Position numbers and translations under genes: made by a program. Shown here piece after piece: positions 25,611 through 34,830 of a stretch of DNA of 64,000 bases; within the stretch, counting starts at the first letter, position 1, and each line of letters opens with the position of its first letter. This DNA comes from Candidatus Melainabacteria bacterium. GTDB taxonomy: Bacteria > Cyanobacteriota > Vampirovibrionia > Obscuribacterales > Obscuribacteraceae. The notes under the pieces were generated by a model. It was not told the origin of the DNA, made no database searches, and saw only the letters and a list, made by a program, of their open reading frames with translations. The stretch spans positions 1-64,000 of the forward strand of contig DAIDIP010000006.1 in NCBI GenBank assembly GCA_027451745.1, in the 5' to 3' direction.

Positions 25611-26927
25611 ATGCCGCGTCAATTCAAAATTATCCGTATACTACGCCTAAAAGTCTTGGATAAACCTGGCTATCTCGGACGTATCGCTACAAAATTGGGC
25701 GAATTACAAACCAATATCGGAGAGATATCCATCATCAATCAAGGCCCTGATTTTATCATTCGCGAAATAAGCCTGGCTTTAGTAGATGAGAATCATTTGA
25801 ATTTGGTCGTTGACGGTATTGACAAACTCGAAGGGGTAAAAATTGAAGCTGTAATTGATCCAGTTCAAGTAATCCACGAAGGTGGAAAAATCGGTATTAA
25901 GAGTCGGGTTAATTTAGATAGTCTCTCTGTCATGAGGAATGTTTATACACCAGGCGTAGCGGAAATATGCAAATTGATTGCCAAAGATCAGCAAAAGGGA
26001 CTTAAATATACTGCAATACCAAATACAGTGGCAATCGCAACAAATGGTTCAGCAATTCTCGGACTAGGAAATATCGGACCAGTTGCAGGTATGCCTGTGA
26101 TGGAAGGTAAGTCCGTTATTTTTGAACAAATGGTTGGAATTAGTGGCATACCTATTTTGATTGACTCATCAGACAGCAACACAATAGTAAACACCATAAA
26201 AAACATAGCTTCAACTTTTGGCGCTATTCAGCTAGAAGACATTGCCGCCCCCCTTTGTTTTGAAGTAGAGGAACGTTTACAAAAAGAGTGTTCCATTCCA
26301 GTTTTACACGATGATCAACATGCAACTGCTGTAGTTGTTCTCGCCTGCTTAATGACCATAAGCGCTCGCACTGATCTGAGATTGCGAGACTGTCGTGTAG
26401 GTGTGATTGGCTTAGGTGCTGCTGGCATTGGCATTAGCAAACTCTTATTAGCCTATGGTGTTAAGGATGTTCATGGTACAGACTTGCGCGATGAGGCTAT
26501 GCAAAGATTAGTCAGCACTGGCGGCAAAACAGGTTCGCTAGATGAAGTTATGGGGGCTGCGGATATTATCGTTTGCACAACGGGTGTCCCAGGATTATTA
26601 AAACCAGAAATGATTCGTTATGGACAAGTCATACTTGCCTTGTCCAATCCTGATCCAGAAATTGATCCTGAACTGGCAAAAAAGAGCGGTGCCCGTTTTG
26701 CTGCAGACGGTAGAACTATCAATAATGCTCTTGCTTTTCCTGGATTATTTAAGGGGGCTCTAGAAGCAGGCTCTAACAAATTTACCGATGAAATGAAAAT
26801 TGCTGCAGCCGTAGCAATATCAGGTCAAACAAAAGCAGACAATCTGGTACCCAGTATTCTCGATAAAGAATTACATATAGCTGTTACAAATGCAGTATCA
26901 GCCGCATGGCTCAAAGGATCTGTATAA
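25611..26927 (+). CDS. NAD(P)-dependent malic enzyme with N-terminal ACT domain
   Basis: Decarboxylates malate to pyruvate with NAD(P) reduction. Residues about 5-75 form an ACT regulatory domain (LRLKVLDKPGYLGRIATKLGE), suggesting allosteric control by a small ligand such as an amino acid. The catalytic part (about 100-438) has VYTPGVAEICKLI, the metal site FGAIQLEDIAAP, DDQHATAVV and the Rossmann motif GLGAAGIGISKLL. It is the short bacterial type (about 400 residues plus ACT). Single gene; an AT-rich 268-bp spacer follows. Confidence 0.93.
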   Translation: MPRQFKIIRILRLKVLDKPGYLGRIATKLGELQTNIGEISIINQGPDFIIREISLALVDENHLNLVVDGIDKLEGVKIEAVIDPVQVIHEGGKIGIKSRVNLDSLSVMRNVYTPGVAEICKLIAKDQQKGLKYTAIPNTVAIATNGSAILGLGNIGPVAGMPVMEGKSVIFEQMVGISGIPILIDSSDSNTIVNTIKNIASTFGAIQLEDIAAPLCFEVEERLQKECSIPVLHDDQHATAVVVLACLMTISARTDLRLRDCRVGVIGLGAAGIGISKLLLAYGVKDVHGTDLRDEAMQRLVSTGGKTGSLDEVMGAADIIVCTTGVPGLLKPEMIRYGQVILALSNPDPEIDPELAKKSGARFAADGRTINNALAFPGLFKGALEAGSNKFTDEMKIAAAVAISGQTKADNLVPSILDKELHIAVTNAVSAAWLKGSV

Positions 26928-27195
26928 GCTCCTCTAGATAAGAAAAAAGATAAAGAAGGAATCACCGATTAGGAATCGATCTACACATCGCATATTTAGT
27001 CTATCTATTCTATAAAACTAAGAGGATACTTTTCTACAGCTGCGAAATAGACAATCGCCGAATATGCAGATATAGCGGATTTGCCAAGAGTTAAGACATG
27101 TCTTTTACACAGGTTTTGCACATAGCATTCCTGCGTAGATTAGACATACAAATTATCTATAAACTGCTCTATAAAGAAATCAAGATTTGGGGTTA
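26928..27195. other. AT-rich spacer between malic enzyme and rmlC
   Basis: The two flanking genes are convergent, so no promoter is needed here, yet there are 268 bp without a gene. It holds a 12-bp palindrome AAGACATGTCTT (27093-27104), a TATAAA-rich stretch, and a 28-bp copy (27168-27195) related to 11745-11771 right at the rmlC stop. A small RNA or 3' untranslated control element is possible. I see no tRNA or ORF. Confidence 0.5.
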
Positions 27196-27753
27196 TTAGC
27201 CTTTTTTTATTTCCCAAAAATCATCGCCCAGCGTATCCCAGGGCAAGCGATGTTCATCTGGGTTTTCAGGATCAAAATGCTGATTGACCATATAGATCAT
27301 ATTAGCTGGCTGCAACCAAACATTCGCTACCCCATGAGCAACTCCTCTAGGAATATAAAGTGCTTGCGCACGCCCAGCACCTAAAACGAAACGCATACTG
27401 TTTTGGTACGTTGCAGAAGTTTTCCGTGCATCTACTAACCCAACCAGGACTCGATCATATGGCATCACAACCCATAAGTCTTCTTGATTGTAATGCAAAT
27501 GAAATGCCTTGATAGTGCCCGGCATAAGCAAAGACAAATTGCTCTGCCTTACTTTGAACTCAGGCAAAGCTTGCACATTGCCATTCTCATCTAGCCTGAC
27601 AATTTCCGCCATCGCCCCGCCATCATCAACAAACAAATTTAACGGAATTATTTTTACCCCGTCGATATTAGGCTTTTTTCCATAATCTTGTACCGATAAA
27701 TCACTGACAAAGTCTTTACCAATTGCATCTTTTGTCAATGATTTAAGTGTCAT
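27196..27753 (-). CDS. rmlC: dTDP-4-dehydrorhamnose 3,5-epimerase (divergent RmlC)
   Basis: RmlC-type cupin that inverts C3 and C5 of dTDP-4-keto-6-deoxyglucose in dTDP-L-rhamnose synthesis. The catalytic His lies in KAFHLHYNQ and the partner Asp in GLVDARK; IPRGVAHGVANV is the family cupin segment. It is more divergent than the second RmlC-like protein at 47608. A longer frame begins at 27780, but the ATG at 27753 has an AAGGG site about 11 bases upstream. Last gene of the rmlA-B-D-C run, read right to left. Confidence 0.85.
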   Translation of the reverse strand: MTLKSLTKDAIGKDFVSDLSVQDYGKKPNIDGVKIIPLNLFVDDGGAMAEIVRLDENGNVQALPEFKVRQSNLSLLMPGTIKAFHLHYNQEDLWVVMPYDRVLVGLVDARKTSATYQNSMRFVLGAGRAQALYIPRGVAHGVANVWLQPANMIYMVNQHFDPENPDEHRLPWDTLGDDFWEIKKG

Positions 27754-27835
27754 AATCGAAATTTCCCTTGCTGGAGGCATTTATATAGTCTCGTGCTATC
27801 AATCCATTAGATTATAAAAGGGCTGAAAGACTTAC

Positions 27836-28699
27836 TCAACTATATGCAAGATTCTCCTTACTCATCCTTAACTGTAAATAGTCTTGCAGTGAATTTTCCC
27901 ATTTAGGCAATGAACGACCAATCGTGGTTGTCAAGGTATCTTTATCTAAAGCTGAATATTTTGGTCTGGTAGCTGGTCTTGGCATTTCCCTGGTAGATAT
28001 CGGCACAATTTCTGTTCCTAAATGTTTAGTAATGGCGCAAGCAAATTCAAACCAATTTGTTAACCCTTCATCACTAGCATGATAAATACCAAAACGCTCC
28101 GTTTGGATTAAATCAGCAATAATAGAAGCTAAGCTAATAGTATAGGTTGGCGAACCGACCTGGTCTGATACCACCTTAAGTGGCTTACCCTGTTGAGCTG
28201 AATTTAGTATAGTCTCAACAAAATTCTTTCCATACGGACCATACAACCAACTGGTTCTAACTATATAGAAATCTTTCAAATGTCGCTGAACTGAAATTTC
28301 ACCAGCTAATTTAGACTTACCATACACTGAAAGAGGATTCGTTGCATCCCACGGAGTATACGGTCTTGTTTGTTCACCATCAAACACATAATCTGTACTG
28401 ACATATAGCATTGGTATGCCGAGTTTATTGCATAATAATGCCACATTCTCAGTTCCGTAACCGTTCACTAAGTATGCTAATGCTGGCTCGGTTTCAGCCT
28501 GATCAACTTTAGTATATGCCGCACAATGTATAACAAGGTCTATTTTTTTTATAGAAGAACAAACTTCTTTTACTAGCGCAAAATTAGCTACATCAAGATC
28601 TTCTTTTGTAAAGCTGTGAATTTCATGGCCGCATTTTTTTAAATGTGGTGAAAGAACGCTGCCTAGCATGCCACCAGCACCGGTGATAAGAATTCTCAT
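27836..28699 (-). CDS. rmlD: dTDP-4-dehydrorhamnose reductase
   Basis: Final step of dTDP-L-rhamnose synthesis: NAD(P)H-dependent reduction at C4. Short-chain dehydrogenase fold, 287 residues, with the Rossmann motif ITGAGGMLG, STDYVFDG, and the catalytic Tyr-x3-Lys in VYGKSKLAGE. The C-terminal RPxxSALD motif (ATRPKYSALDKD) is diagnostic of RmlD. Cytoplasmic; in series with rmlB (about 30 bp upstream) and rmlC. Confidence 0.95.
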   Translation of the reverse strand: MRILITGAGGMLGSVLSPHLKKCGHEIHSFTKEDLDVANFALVKEVCSSIKKIDLVIHCAAYTKVDQAETEPALAYLVNGYGTENVALLCNKLGIPMLYVSTDYVFDGEQTRPYTPWDATNPLSVYGKSKLAGEISVQRHLKDFYIVRTSWLYGPYGKNFVETILNSAQQGKPLKVVSDQVGSPTYTISLASIIADLIQTERFGIYHASDEGLTNWFEFACAITKHLGTEIVPISTREMPRPATRPKYSALDKDTLTTTIGRSLPKWENSLQDYLQLRMSKENLAYS

Positions 28700-28729
28700 T
28701 TTGCTTCTTTTATCATTAACAAATCACAT

Positions 28730-29785
28730 TTATTTTACTGAACAAGTTGGCTTAGGAGTTGTTTTAATCGGAGTGCTCTTGGCGCTCACAGCTTTTAGCC
28801 AGTTCTGGTTTTCTTGATACCACTTGATTGTTTCTCTAATACCGGTTTCAAAATTATATTTTGGTTTCCAACCAAGTTCGGAAGTGATTTTCCTTGGATC
28901 AATAGCATAACGACGATCGTGCCCAAGTCTATCTTCCACGTAATTAATCAGTGTTTCAGGCTTACCCAATTCTTTCAAAATCAACTTGGTAATATCAATG
29001 TTTTTTCTTTCATTATGTCCACCAATATTGTATACCTCACCAGCCTTTCCTCTTTGGTAGGCCAAATCAATTGCCTGACAATGATCTTCCACATGCAGCC
29101 AATCGCGCACATTAAGGCCATCACCGTATACAGGCACTGGTTTATCGTTTATGGCATTATTTATAAAAAGAGGAATAAGTTTTTCTGGATTTTGATAAGG
29201 ACCATAATTGTTCGAGCAACGGGTAATAATTACAGGAAGCGCAAATGTGTGAAAATAAGCGCGACACAATAAATCTGCACCAGCCTTACTTGCTGAATAA
29301 GGACTATTAGCAGCTAATGGCGTGTCTTCTGTAAAGTAACCTTCGGGTCCAAGCGAACCATATACTTCGTCAGTTGATACTTGCAAATAGCGGATTGAAT
29401 ACTTAGCTCCAGTGCCACTTTCGCTTCTGCCATAATTGAGAGCAGCATCAAGTAATACCTGCGTACCCATTACATTTGTATTCACAAAAACAAAAGGATC
29501 AGTTATTGAACGATCAACATGCGATTCCGCTGCTAAGTTGATGATTCCATCAATTTTTCCAAAACGCTTTCCGCTAACAATATCATCTACCAATTGCTTA
29601 TCGGTGATTGATCCTTGCACAAAAGTATAGTTGAGATTGTTTTCGACATCAGAAAGATTTTCTGGATGAGCAGCATATGTCATAGCATCAAGGTTGATAA
29701 TTTTGTACTCTGGATATTTCTTCAAGAAATAACGCACCAGATTACTTCCAATAAAACCTAGCCCCCCAGTAACTAATAGCTGCAT
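28730..29785 (-). CDS. rmlB: dTDP-glucose 4,6-dehydratase
   Basis: Converts dTDP-glucose to dTDP-4-keto-6-deoxyglucose with bound NAD. Motifs: VTGGLGFIGSNLVRYF, LAAESHVDRSI, STDEVYGSLG with catalytic Asp-Glu, and YSASKAGADLL (Tyr-x3-Lys). A longer frame runs to 29818, but GAAGAGG six bases before the ATG at 29785 and the MQLLVTGG start decide it. The last ~20 residues are Lys/Pro/Thr-rich. Middle gene of the rml operon. Confidence 0.96.
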   Translation of the reverse strand: MQLLVTGGLGFIGSNLVRYFLKKYPEYKIINLDAMTYAAHPENLSDVENNLNYTFVQGSITDKQLVDDIVSGKRFGKIDGIINLAAESHVDRSITDPFVFVNTNVMGTQVLLDAALNYGRSESGTGAKYSIRYLQVSTDEVYGSLGPEGYFTEDTPLAANSPYSASKAGADLLCRAYFHTFALPVIITRCSNNYGPYQNPEKLIPLFINNAINDKPVPVYGDGLNVRDWLHVEDHCQAIDLAYQRGKAGEVYNIGGHNERKNIDITKLILKELGKPETLINYVEDRLGHDRRYAIDPRKITSELGWKPKYNFETGIRETIKWYQENQNWLKAVSAKSTPIKTTPKPTCSVK

Positions 29786-29831
29786 TTTTACCTCTTCTGT
29801 TTGTGTTCTCGAATCCAAAAATTATAAGTCA

Positions 29832-30905
29832 TCAAACCACTTCTACTTTGCTGTCGTCACCGAGCATAAGGCGATAAGCCACTGGTTTTTGTTGTCCTCT
29901 TGTAATTTCTACATTTGCGCCCAACAAACTATCCTCAATTCGTCCGTGAAGATCAATAATTTGGCAGTTTTCACGCACAATACAATATTCTAATTCAGCA
30001 TAACTGACTTTAGTTTGATCTCCAATTGAAGTAAACGGTCCAACATAGCTGTGTTCAATTAGACAATTGTCACCAATCATCGCTGGTCCACGAATTGTAC
30101 ATCCCTTAATAACCGTCCCTTTACCCACATGTACTCTGCCCGAAAGCTTTGAATCCTCAGATACTGCACCAAGCATACTGACATCATGCATTTCATCAAG
30201 AACCACTCGATTAGCCTCGAGCATGTCATCCTTTTTCCCAGTATCCAACCACCAACTCTGTAGTACATGGCTTCCAACATGAAAGTTTTTTTCGATTAGC
30301 TTTTGAATAGCATCAGTAATTTCTAATTCACCGCGTTTGCTTGGTTTTATTTCATCAATTGCTGTGTGAATATTCTTGTTAAATAAATAGACGCCCACAA
30401 GAGCTAAATTAGACTTCGGTTTGGCTGGCTTTTCTTCCAAACAAATTATTCGTCCGTCACTGCCTAAATGGGCCACTCCAAAAGCACTGGGGTTGCTGAC
30501 TTCTCTTAATAAAATAAATGCATCAACATGAGATTCTTCAAAACGCTTTACTAGAGGAGCAACACCATCTTTAATAAGATTGTCGCCTAAATACATAACA
30601 AAAGTATCATCTTTAAGAAAAGGACGCGCTGTTTTTACTGCATGTGCCAAACCAAGCGGTTCTTCCTGCAAAATATATTCAATTTTTATGCCCCAACGAT
30701 CACCGTTGCCCACTGCAGTCCTTACAGCTGGACCTGTTTCTGGAGAAATAATTATGCCTATTTCTTTAATCCCAGCATCAACAATTGCTTCAATTCCATA
30801 GAATAAAATTGGTTTATTTGCTACAGGCAACAATTGTTTGGCTGCAGTATGCGTAATCGGACGCATCCGTGTACCTTTACCACCACTTAAAATAAGTCCT
30901 TTCAT
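29832..30905 (-). CDS. rmlA: Glucose-1-phosphate thymidylyltransferase, long type
   Basis: First enzyme of dTDP-rhamnose synthesis: glucose-1-phosphate + dTTP to dTDP-glucose. The N-terminal nucleotidyltransferase (about 1-240) has GGKGTRMRPIT and MYLGDNLI; the C-terminal third (about 250-350) is a left-handed beta-helix of hexapeptide type (GRVHVGKGTVIKGCTIRGPAMIGDNCLI), which marks the long type found in actinobacteria, archaea and cyanobacteria rather than the short RmlA. The GAGG that serves as RBS lies in a direct repeat of an unusual spacer (30907-31070). Confidence 0.93.
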   Translation of the reverse strand: MKGLILSGGKGTRMRPITHTAAKQLLPVANKPILFYGIEAIVDAGIKEIGIIISPETGPAVRTAVGNGDRWGIKIEYILQEEPLGLAHAVKTARPFLKDDTFVMYLGDNLIKDGVAPLVKRFEESHVDAFILLREVSNPSAFGVAHLGSDGRIICLEEKPAKPKSNLALVGVYLFNKNIHTAIDEIKPSKRGELEITDAIQKLIEKNFHVGSHVLQSWWLDTGKKDDMLEANRVVLDEMHDVSMLGAVSEDSKLSGRVHVGKGTVIKGCTIRGPAMIGDNCLIEHSYVGPFTSIGDQTKVSYAELEYCIVRENCQIIDLHGRIEDSLLGANVEITRGQQKPVAYRLMLGDDSKVEVV

Positions 30906-30906
30906 A

Positions 30907-31070
30907 TGCGCTGCCTCATAGCTTCAAGTTCGCAACGGCGTAATTTATACGCCTTTTGCTCCTTGTCTCGTCTCAACGCGCGTCCAGACACTCCATTTCG
31001 GACGCCTCGCACGTTTTCGGCGCCCTTCATTCCGCTAAAACTCATGTTCTCTATCAATGTGCGCTGCCTC
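30907..31070. repeat. GC-richer 153-bp element bounded by 11-bp direct repeats
   Basis: TGCGCTGCCTC occurs at 30907-30917 and 31060-31070, giving a 153-bp period. The interval is visibly richer in CpG and GC than its neighbours, with strings such as GCGCGTCC and CGGCGCCC, and contains a hairpin GGCGTA-ATTTA-TACGCC (30937-30953). It fills the gap between the priming sugar transferase and rmlA. The left repeat supplies the GAGG ahead of rmlA on the minus strand. It may be a dispersed repeat unit (one unit plus partial copy) inserted in the operon; it codes for nothing convincing. Confidence 0.6.
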
Positions 31071-31078
31071 GCCTTGTA

Positions 31079-31708
31079 TCAAATCGCTCCCCGTCTGCTC
31101 AGAACTGCTCTGACTGTTGCAAAAATAATTTTCCAGTCTAAGAAATAGTGCCAATTATCAACATACCATTTATCAAATTCAACTTTGGTAATATCAGACA
31201 ATTCGTCTCGACCATTAATTTGCGCCCAACCCGTAATACCAGGCGCAAAATCAAGCACCCCAGCTTGCAGCCGTTGAGACGTCAATTCTATCTGATTATA
31301 CAAGGCTGGTCGAGGTCCCACCAGACTCATCTCCCCTTTCAGTATATTGATAAGCTGTGGCAATTCATCAAGACTGGTCCTTCGCAATATTTGACCAAAT
31401 TTAGTTATTCGACTGGGTAGCAATTGCATTTCATTGGTAGGCAACTCCGGTGTTCCTATATGCATGCTGCGAAATTTGTATATTTGAAAAAAATTGCCTT
31501 TTTTCCCCACTCGTTTTTGTCTGTATATGGGCGCTCCGGGCGAATCCAAACAAATCAATGCAACAATTACTACACATAGGGGTAATAAAACCACTAAAGC
31601 AAATACAGATACTGCTATATCAGTAATTCTTTTCATCAGGAGCTGGATTAGCTTAGTTGGCAACTCCTTCTCCAGTCTTGGTTCAACTATGGTTTCTTTC
31701 CCGGTCAT
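31079..31708 (-). CDS. Priming sugar-phosphate transferase (monotopic phosphoglycosyl transferase)
   Basis: Begins glycan synthesis by moving a sugar phosphate from a nucleotide sugar to undecaprenyl phosphate. It is the small monotopic type of 209 residues: one N-terminal hydrophobic re-entrant helix (about 28-54), then VGKKGNFFQIYKFRSM, LRRTSLDELPQLINILKGEMSLVGPRPA with catalytic Asp-Glu, and a C-terminal GITGWAQINGRDEL. It lacks the extra transmembrane helices of WcaJ. Upstream of rmlA in the same direction and divergent from a GT2 gene. Confidence 0.95.
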   Translation of the reverse strand: MTGKETIVEPRLEKELPTKLIQLLMKRITDIAVSVFALVVLLPLCVVIVALICLDSPGAPIYRQKRVGKKGNFFQIYKFRSMHIGTPELPTNEMQLLPSRITKFGQILRRTSLDELPQLINILKGEMSLVGPRPALYNQIELTSQRLQAGVLDFAPGITGWAQINGRDELSDITKVEFDKWYVDNWHYFLDWKIIFATVRAVLSRRGAI

Positions 31709-31816
31709 TAGGCAATTTTACGAGGTATTTCTTTTGCTTCAGCAATAAAAAATACTATTTAACATTTTTCATAGAATGTGATTTTTTTCTTTAGCCCTAT
31801 TTTTACATGACTCAAG

Positions 31817-31835
31817 GATATTAATATGTAATATC
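31817..31835. promoter_or_regulatory. AT-rich inverted repeat between divergent glycan genes
   Basis: GATATTA (31817-31823) pairs with TAATATC (31829-31835) around a 5-nt loop, just upstream of the GT2 start and between it and the priming transferase. It may be an operator; function unknown. Confidence 0.3.
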
Positions 31836-31855
31836 AACCACAAAAGGTTCTCTTG

Positions 31856-32734
31856 GTGCGCTTATCAATAATTATCGTTAACTGGAATACCTGCCAATTA
31901 CTTGACAGGTGCCTTAATACTCTTCAAACAGAGCTGCAGGCACAGAATCTCTTTGAAAAAGATAGTGAAGTCTTTGTTATAGATAATGCTTCTCAAGATG
32001 GCTCCGCACAGATGGTCTCCCAAAAGCATAATTGGGTACATTTGATCAAAAACCAAAAAAATACTGGCTTTGCCCATGCTAATAATCAAGCCTTAAAACA
32101 AGTAAAGGGAAATTACATTTTACTTTTAAATCCTGATACTGAAATTTATCCAGGAGCAATTAAGCATCTAATAGATTTCATAGAAAGTCATCCCCAGGCA
32201 GGTATAGTCGCCCCTCAGTTAATTAATACCGATGGTAGTATCCAAGCTTCTTGTCGTGCTTTCCCCTCATTTCTTGGCTTGTTTTGTGAGCTGATAGGAA
32301 TAAGTCGCATAATGCCTCAGGGTTCTAAAGCTCGCAGTTACAAAATGCTGGATTGGGGACACAATGATGTACGGCAAGTAGATCAACCAGAAGGTGCATG
32401 TTTACTGATAAAGCGCGATGTCTTCTCTCAAATAGGTTTATTTGACGAAGCATATTTCATGCTCTTTGAGGAAGTTGATTGGTGTTATCGCGCCAAACAA
32501 GCTGGTTGGGAAATTTGGTTTACCCCCGAAGCGCGTGTTCTTCATCATCTTGGACAAGCAATCAAACAAATAAAAACAAAAATGATTCTCTCGTCACACA
32601 GAGGCATGTATCGTTACTGGCTTAAGCACCATAGTCACGGCAATAAACTTCTTGAGCCTATAGTTTATGGTAGCTTGCTATTACTTGCCTATCTACGAAT
32701 AGCAACTTATTCAATGCGCAAAGCTTTATCTTGA
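31856..32734 (+). CDS. Glycosyltransferase family 2 (rhamnosyltransferase-like)
   Basis: GT-A-fold transferase of about 292 residues, similar to WbbL-type rhamnosyl/glycosyltransferases: RLSIIIVNWNTCQLLDRCL, donor-site LLLNPDTEI, the SCRAFPS segment and the acceptor-side signature EEVDWCYRAKQAGW. A hydrophobic stretch near the C-terminus (LLLLAYLRIATY) may anchor it to the membrane. GTG at 31856 is better spaced from AAAAGG than the overlapping TTG at 31853. It probably uses the dTDP-rhamnose made next door; that is inference. Confidence 0.88.
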   Translation: MRLSIIIVNWNTCQLLDRCLNTLQTELQAQNLFEKDSEVFVIDNASQDGSAQMVSQKHNWVHLIKNQKNTGFAHANNQALKQVKGNYILLLNPDTEIYPGAIKHLIDFIESHPQAGIVAPQLINTDGSIQASCRAFPSFLGLFCELIGISRIMPQGSKARSYKMLDWGHNDVRQVDQPEGACLLIKRDVFSQIGLFDEAYFMLFEEVDWCYRAKQAGWEIWFTPEARVLHHLGQAIKQIKTKMILSSHRGMYRYWLKHHSHGNKLLEPIVYGSLLLLAYLRIATYSMRKALS

Positions 32735-32760
32735 ATTCATTCTTCAACTAATAGAAGCTT

Positions 32761-34656
32761 TTATCTAGCATTACTGGCTCGCACAACAACAAAGTCACCA
32801 CTTTTAGACTGCTGTAAAGCCTTTTTGGTAAGTACAATAAGTGATTCTAAAGTCGTCCCATCACGAGGTATATTGCCAACGCCAAAAGATAGTTTTAGTA
32901 AATCAGGTTTCAATTCCGCCGATAATGGCTGGCTTTTTAAAATCTCCGCCATTTGCTGAGCTATTTGACAGGCAGTCTCAACAGTTGTATCCGGCAATAA
33001 CAATGCATAATCGATCGTTTCAAAATGCCCAAATAGGTCTAGTGGTCTTTTTATCGCCACAATTTTACGCAAAGCAACCAGTGTTTCTTGCTTATTAATT
33101 AGATCCAGTCCACCTAAAGGAAGATTGCTTGCTTTGTTCATTCCAAAAATAATCAAGCTCAAAGGTGTATCATTTGCTTGAAACCGTAAATACTCATATT
33201 GCAAAAAATACAAGAAGGCCGGATAGCTCAATATTCCAGTTTCTTGTCTTGTAAAACTGGCTTTAAGATTTTGCACCGCTGCTTTAGCATCACCCAGAAA
33301 ATCAAGCGATATTTCATTCACCGCCAGTGGTGTCCTGATTTCGATTAAACCATTGGCAAATAAGCTAAATACAATAGGTAACCATTCTGACTTGGATACT
33401 TGTCCTCTCTGAAATAATTGATTAACTGTAAATCTTTTGGGAAGATTTCTATAAACGGAAATCATTGGTCCTGCATCAGTATCAACATTTTTGCTCAATA
33501 AAAGCCTCAGTTCATTATCACCTAAATTTTCTTGCTTTTTGACCATTAAAGACTGCGGCTGTAGTCCCGCTTTTTCCAAATGGACCAATTGATCGCGCAA
33601 TGAAAGAGCATGATTGATTATTGCATCAAGACCATTACTCACATCGTGTGTTATCGCATGCTCTTCCACAAAAAAACGAAAACTACTGCCAGTCCACAAA
33701 ATCATTTCGACGATTGCTTCATCCCCTTTGATTTCGATACTTTGTCCATCTAGTGTTGAAACGCTGGCATTATATGGTGTGCCTTCCTCAAAGAAAATTT
33801 CTCCTGAACCATGAACTTGATTAATCAATTCAAGTTTGCCCGTAATTTTATTAATCGCCATTAGCTTGATAAGGTGCTTATTTTGCACATTTGACTGTTC
33901 AAGACTGCCGCTCACAACCGTGTTGGATACAGCATAGACAGGTAGATTACCGTGTCCACCTGTTATGCTCGCTAAGCCTTCAATTATCATTTGTTTAATA
34001 GCTAAAGCCGGAGCATCATGTCTTATTGTCTCTCCACTAGCCTGGTGCACCGTACCAGGAAATGCTGCCTGATTATCTGAGACAATTGGTAATGTCTCGC
34101 CAGATGCAGAAGGCACCTTTTGCTGGCTATAACCTGGGTTCGCTGGAAAACCGCTCCCACTTGCTATATCTCCTCCTGGAGAATATGGGGGACGCATCCT
34201 AGTCAATGACTCCCTTAAACTACTTTGCAGTGAAGCTTTAATACCATGGTAAGAAGCAGAAAACATTCTGCGATAAGGACTGTCTGGTTTAGATTGCCCT
34301 TGATGAGGATATGAACCTGACATTGTATCTATAATGTCTTTGGTTGTTGGATCTAATATAGCTATTTTCTGCTCAATACTTTCAAGATCAGAAGTTTCGT
34401 CAGACCAAAGCAACTGCGATCCCTGGCTACTCTCTTCCCAAAGTGTCCAATAAGGGTGATTTTTTTCACGCTCCGCTTTAAGAATTAAGCTAAATAATCG
34501 CGAAACACTGTAATCAGTCCATGTAATCTCGACTTCTTTATCGCGATACTGAAATGCTTGATTAAAAGCAAACTCTAAGTAATCCTTAGTCGGCGGCATA
34601 CTGCGTCTGGGCAGCCGGATTCTAGTATTATCGGAATCTTGTCTTTGTCTAAACAT
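32761..34656 (-). CDS. DUF4388 protein with degenerate GGDEF-like domain
   Basis: A 631-residue cytoplasmic protein. The N-terminal ~110 residues are of unknown type; residues about 110-215 are a Ser/Pro/Gly-rich linker. Residues about 265-350 match the DUF4388 pattern (TGKLELINQVHGSGEIFFEEGTPYNASVS, then EAIVEMILWTGSSFRFF). The C-terminus (about 475-625) has the fold signature of a GGDEF domain but the active-site motif is replaced by GHFETIDYALLLP, so it should not make cyclic-di-GMP. It may be a signal sensor or scaffold. It lies inside the glycan locus as a single gene, convergent with the GT2 gene. Confidence 0.7.
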   Translation of the reverse strand: MFRQRQDSDNTRIRLPRRSMPPTKDYLEFAFNQAFQYRDKEVEITWTDYSVSRLFSLILKAEREKNHPYWTLWEESSQGSQLLWSDETSDLESIEQKIAILDPTTKDIIDTMSGSYPHQGQSKPDSPYRRMFSASYHGIKASLQSSLRESLTRMRPPYSPGGDIASGSGFPANPGYSQQKVPSASGETLPIVSDNQAAFPGTVHQASGETIRHDAPALAIKQMIIEGLASITGGHGNLPVYAVSNTVVSGSLEQSNVQNKHLIKLMAINKITGKLELINQVHGSGEIFFEEGTPYNASVSTLDGQSIEIKGDEAIVEMILWTGSSFRFFVEEHAITHDVSNGLDAIINHALSLRDQLVHLEKAGLQPQSLMVKKQENLGDNELRLLLSKNVDTDAGPMISVYRNLPKRFTVNQLFQRGQVSKSEWLPIVFSLFANGLIEIRTPLAVNEISLDFLGDAKAAVQNLKASFTRQETGILSYPAFLYFLQYEYLRFQANDTPLSLIIFGMNKASNLPLGGLDLINKQETLVALRKIVAIKRPLDLFGHFETIDYALLLPDTTVETACQIAQQMAEILKSQPLSAELKPDLLKLSFGVGNIPRDGTTLESLIVLTKKALQQSKSGDFVVVRASNAR

Positions 34657-34830
34657 CTTTTATGAAACTACTGTCAAACAGAATCGCTAACTTGTTAGGT
34701 TTAGCTAATTTGACAACCAAAGTCCTTACTATTTCTAATATACCGGAAAATTGGTATGAATAACCGTCTCATTTATTCTAGAGGCAATTTTAGGCATAAG
34801 CACCTTTACCGATTGCTTTAAAATGAGAAA

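Noticed and set aside
30906-31148. Plus-strand 80-residue ORF across the GC-richer spacer and the end of the priming transferase
   Set aside because: It runs through the 153-bp repeat and then antisense to a clear sugar transferase; no RBS and no recognisable protein features.
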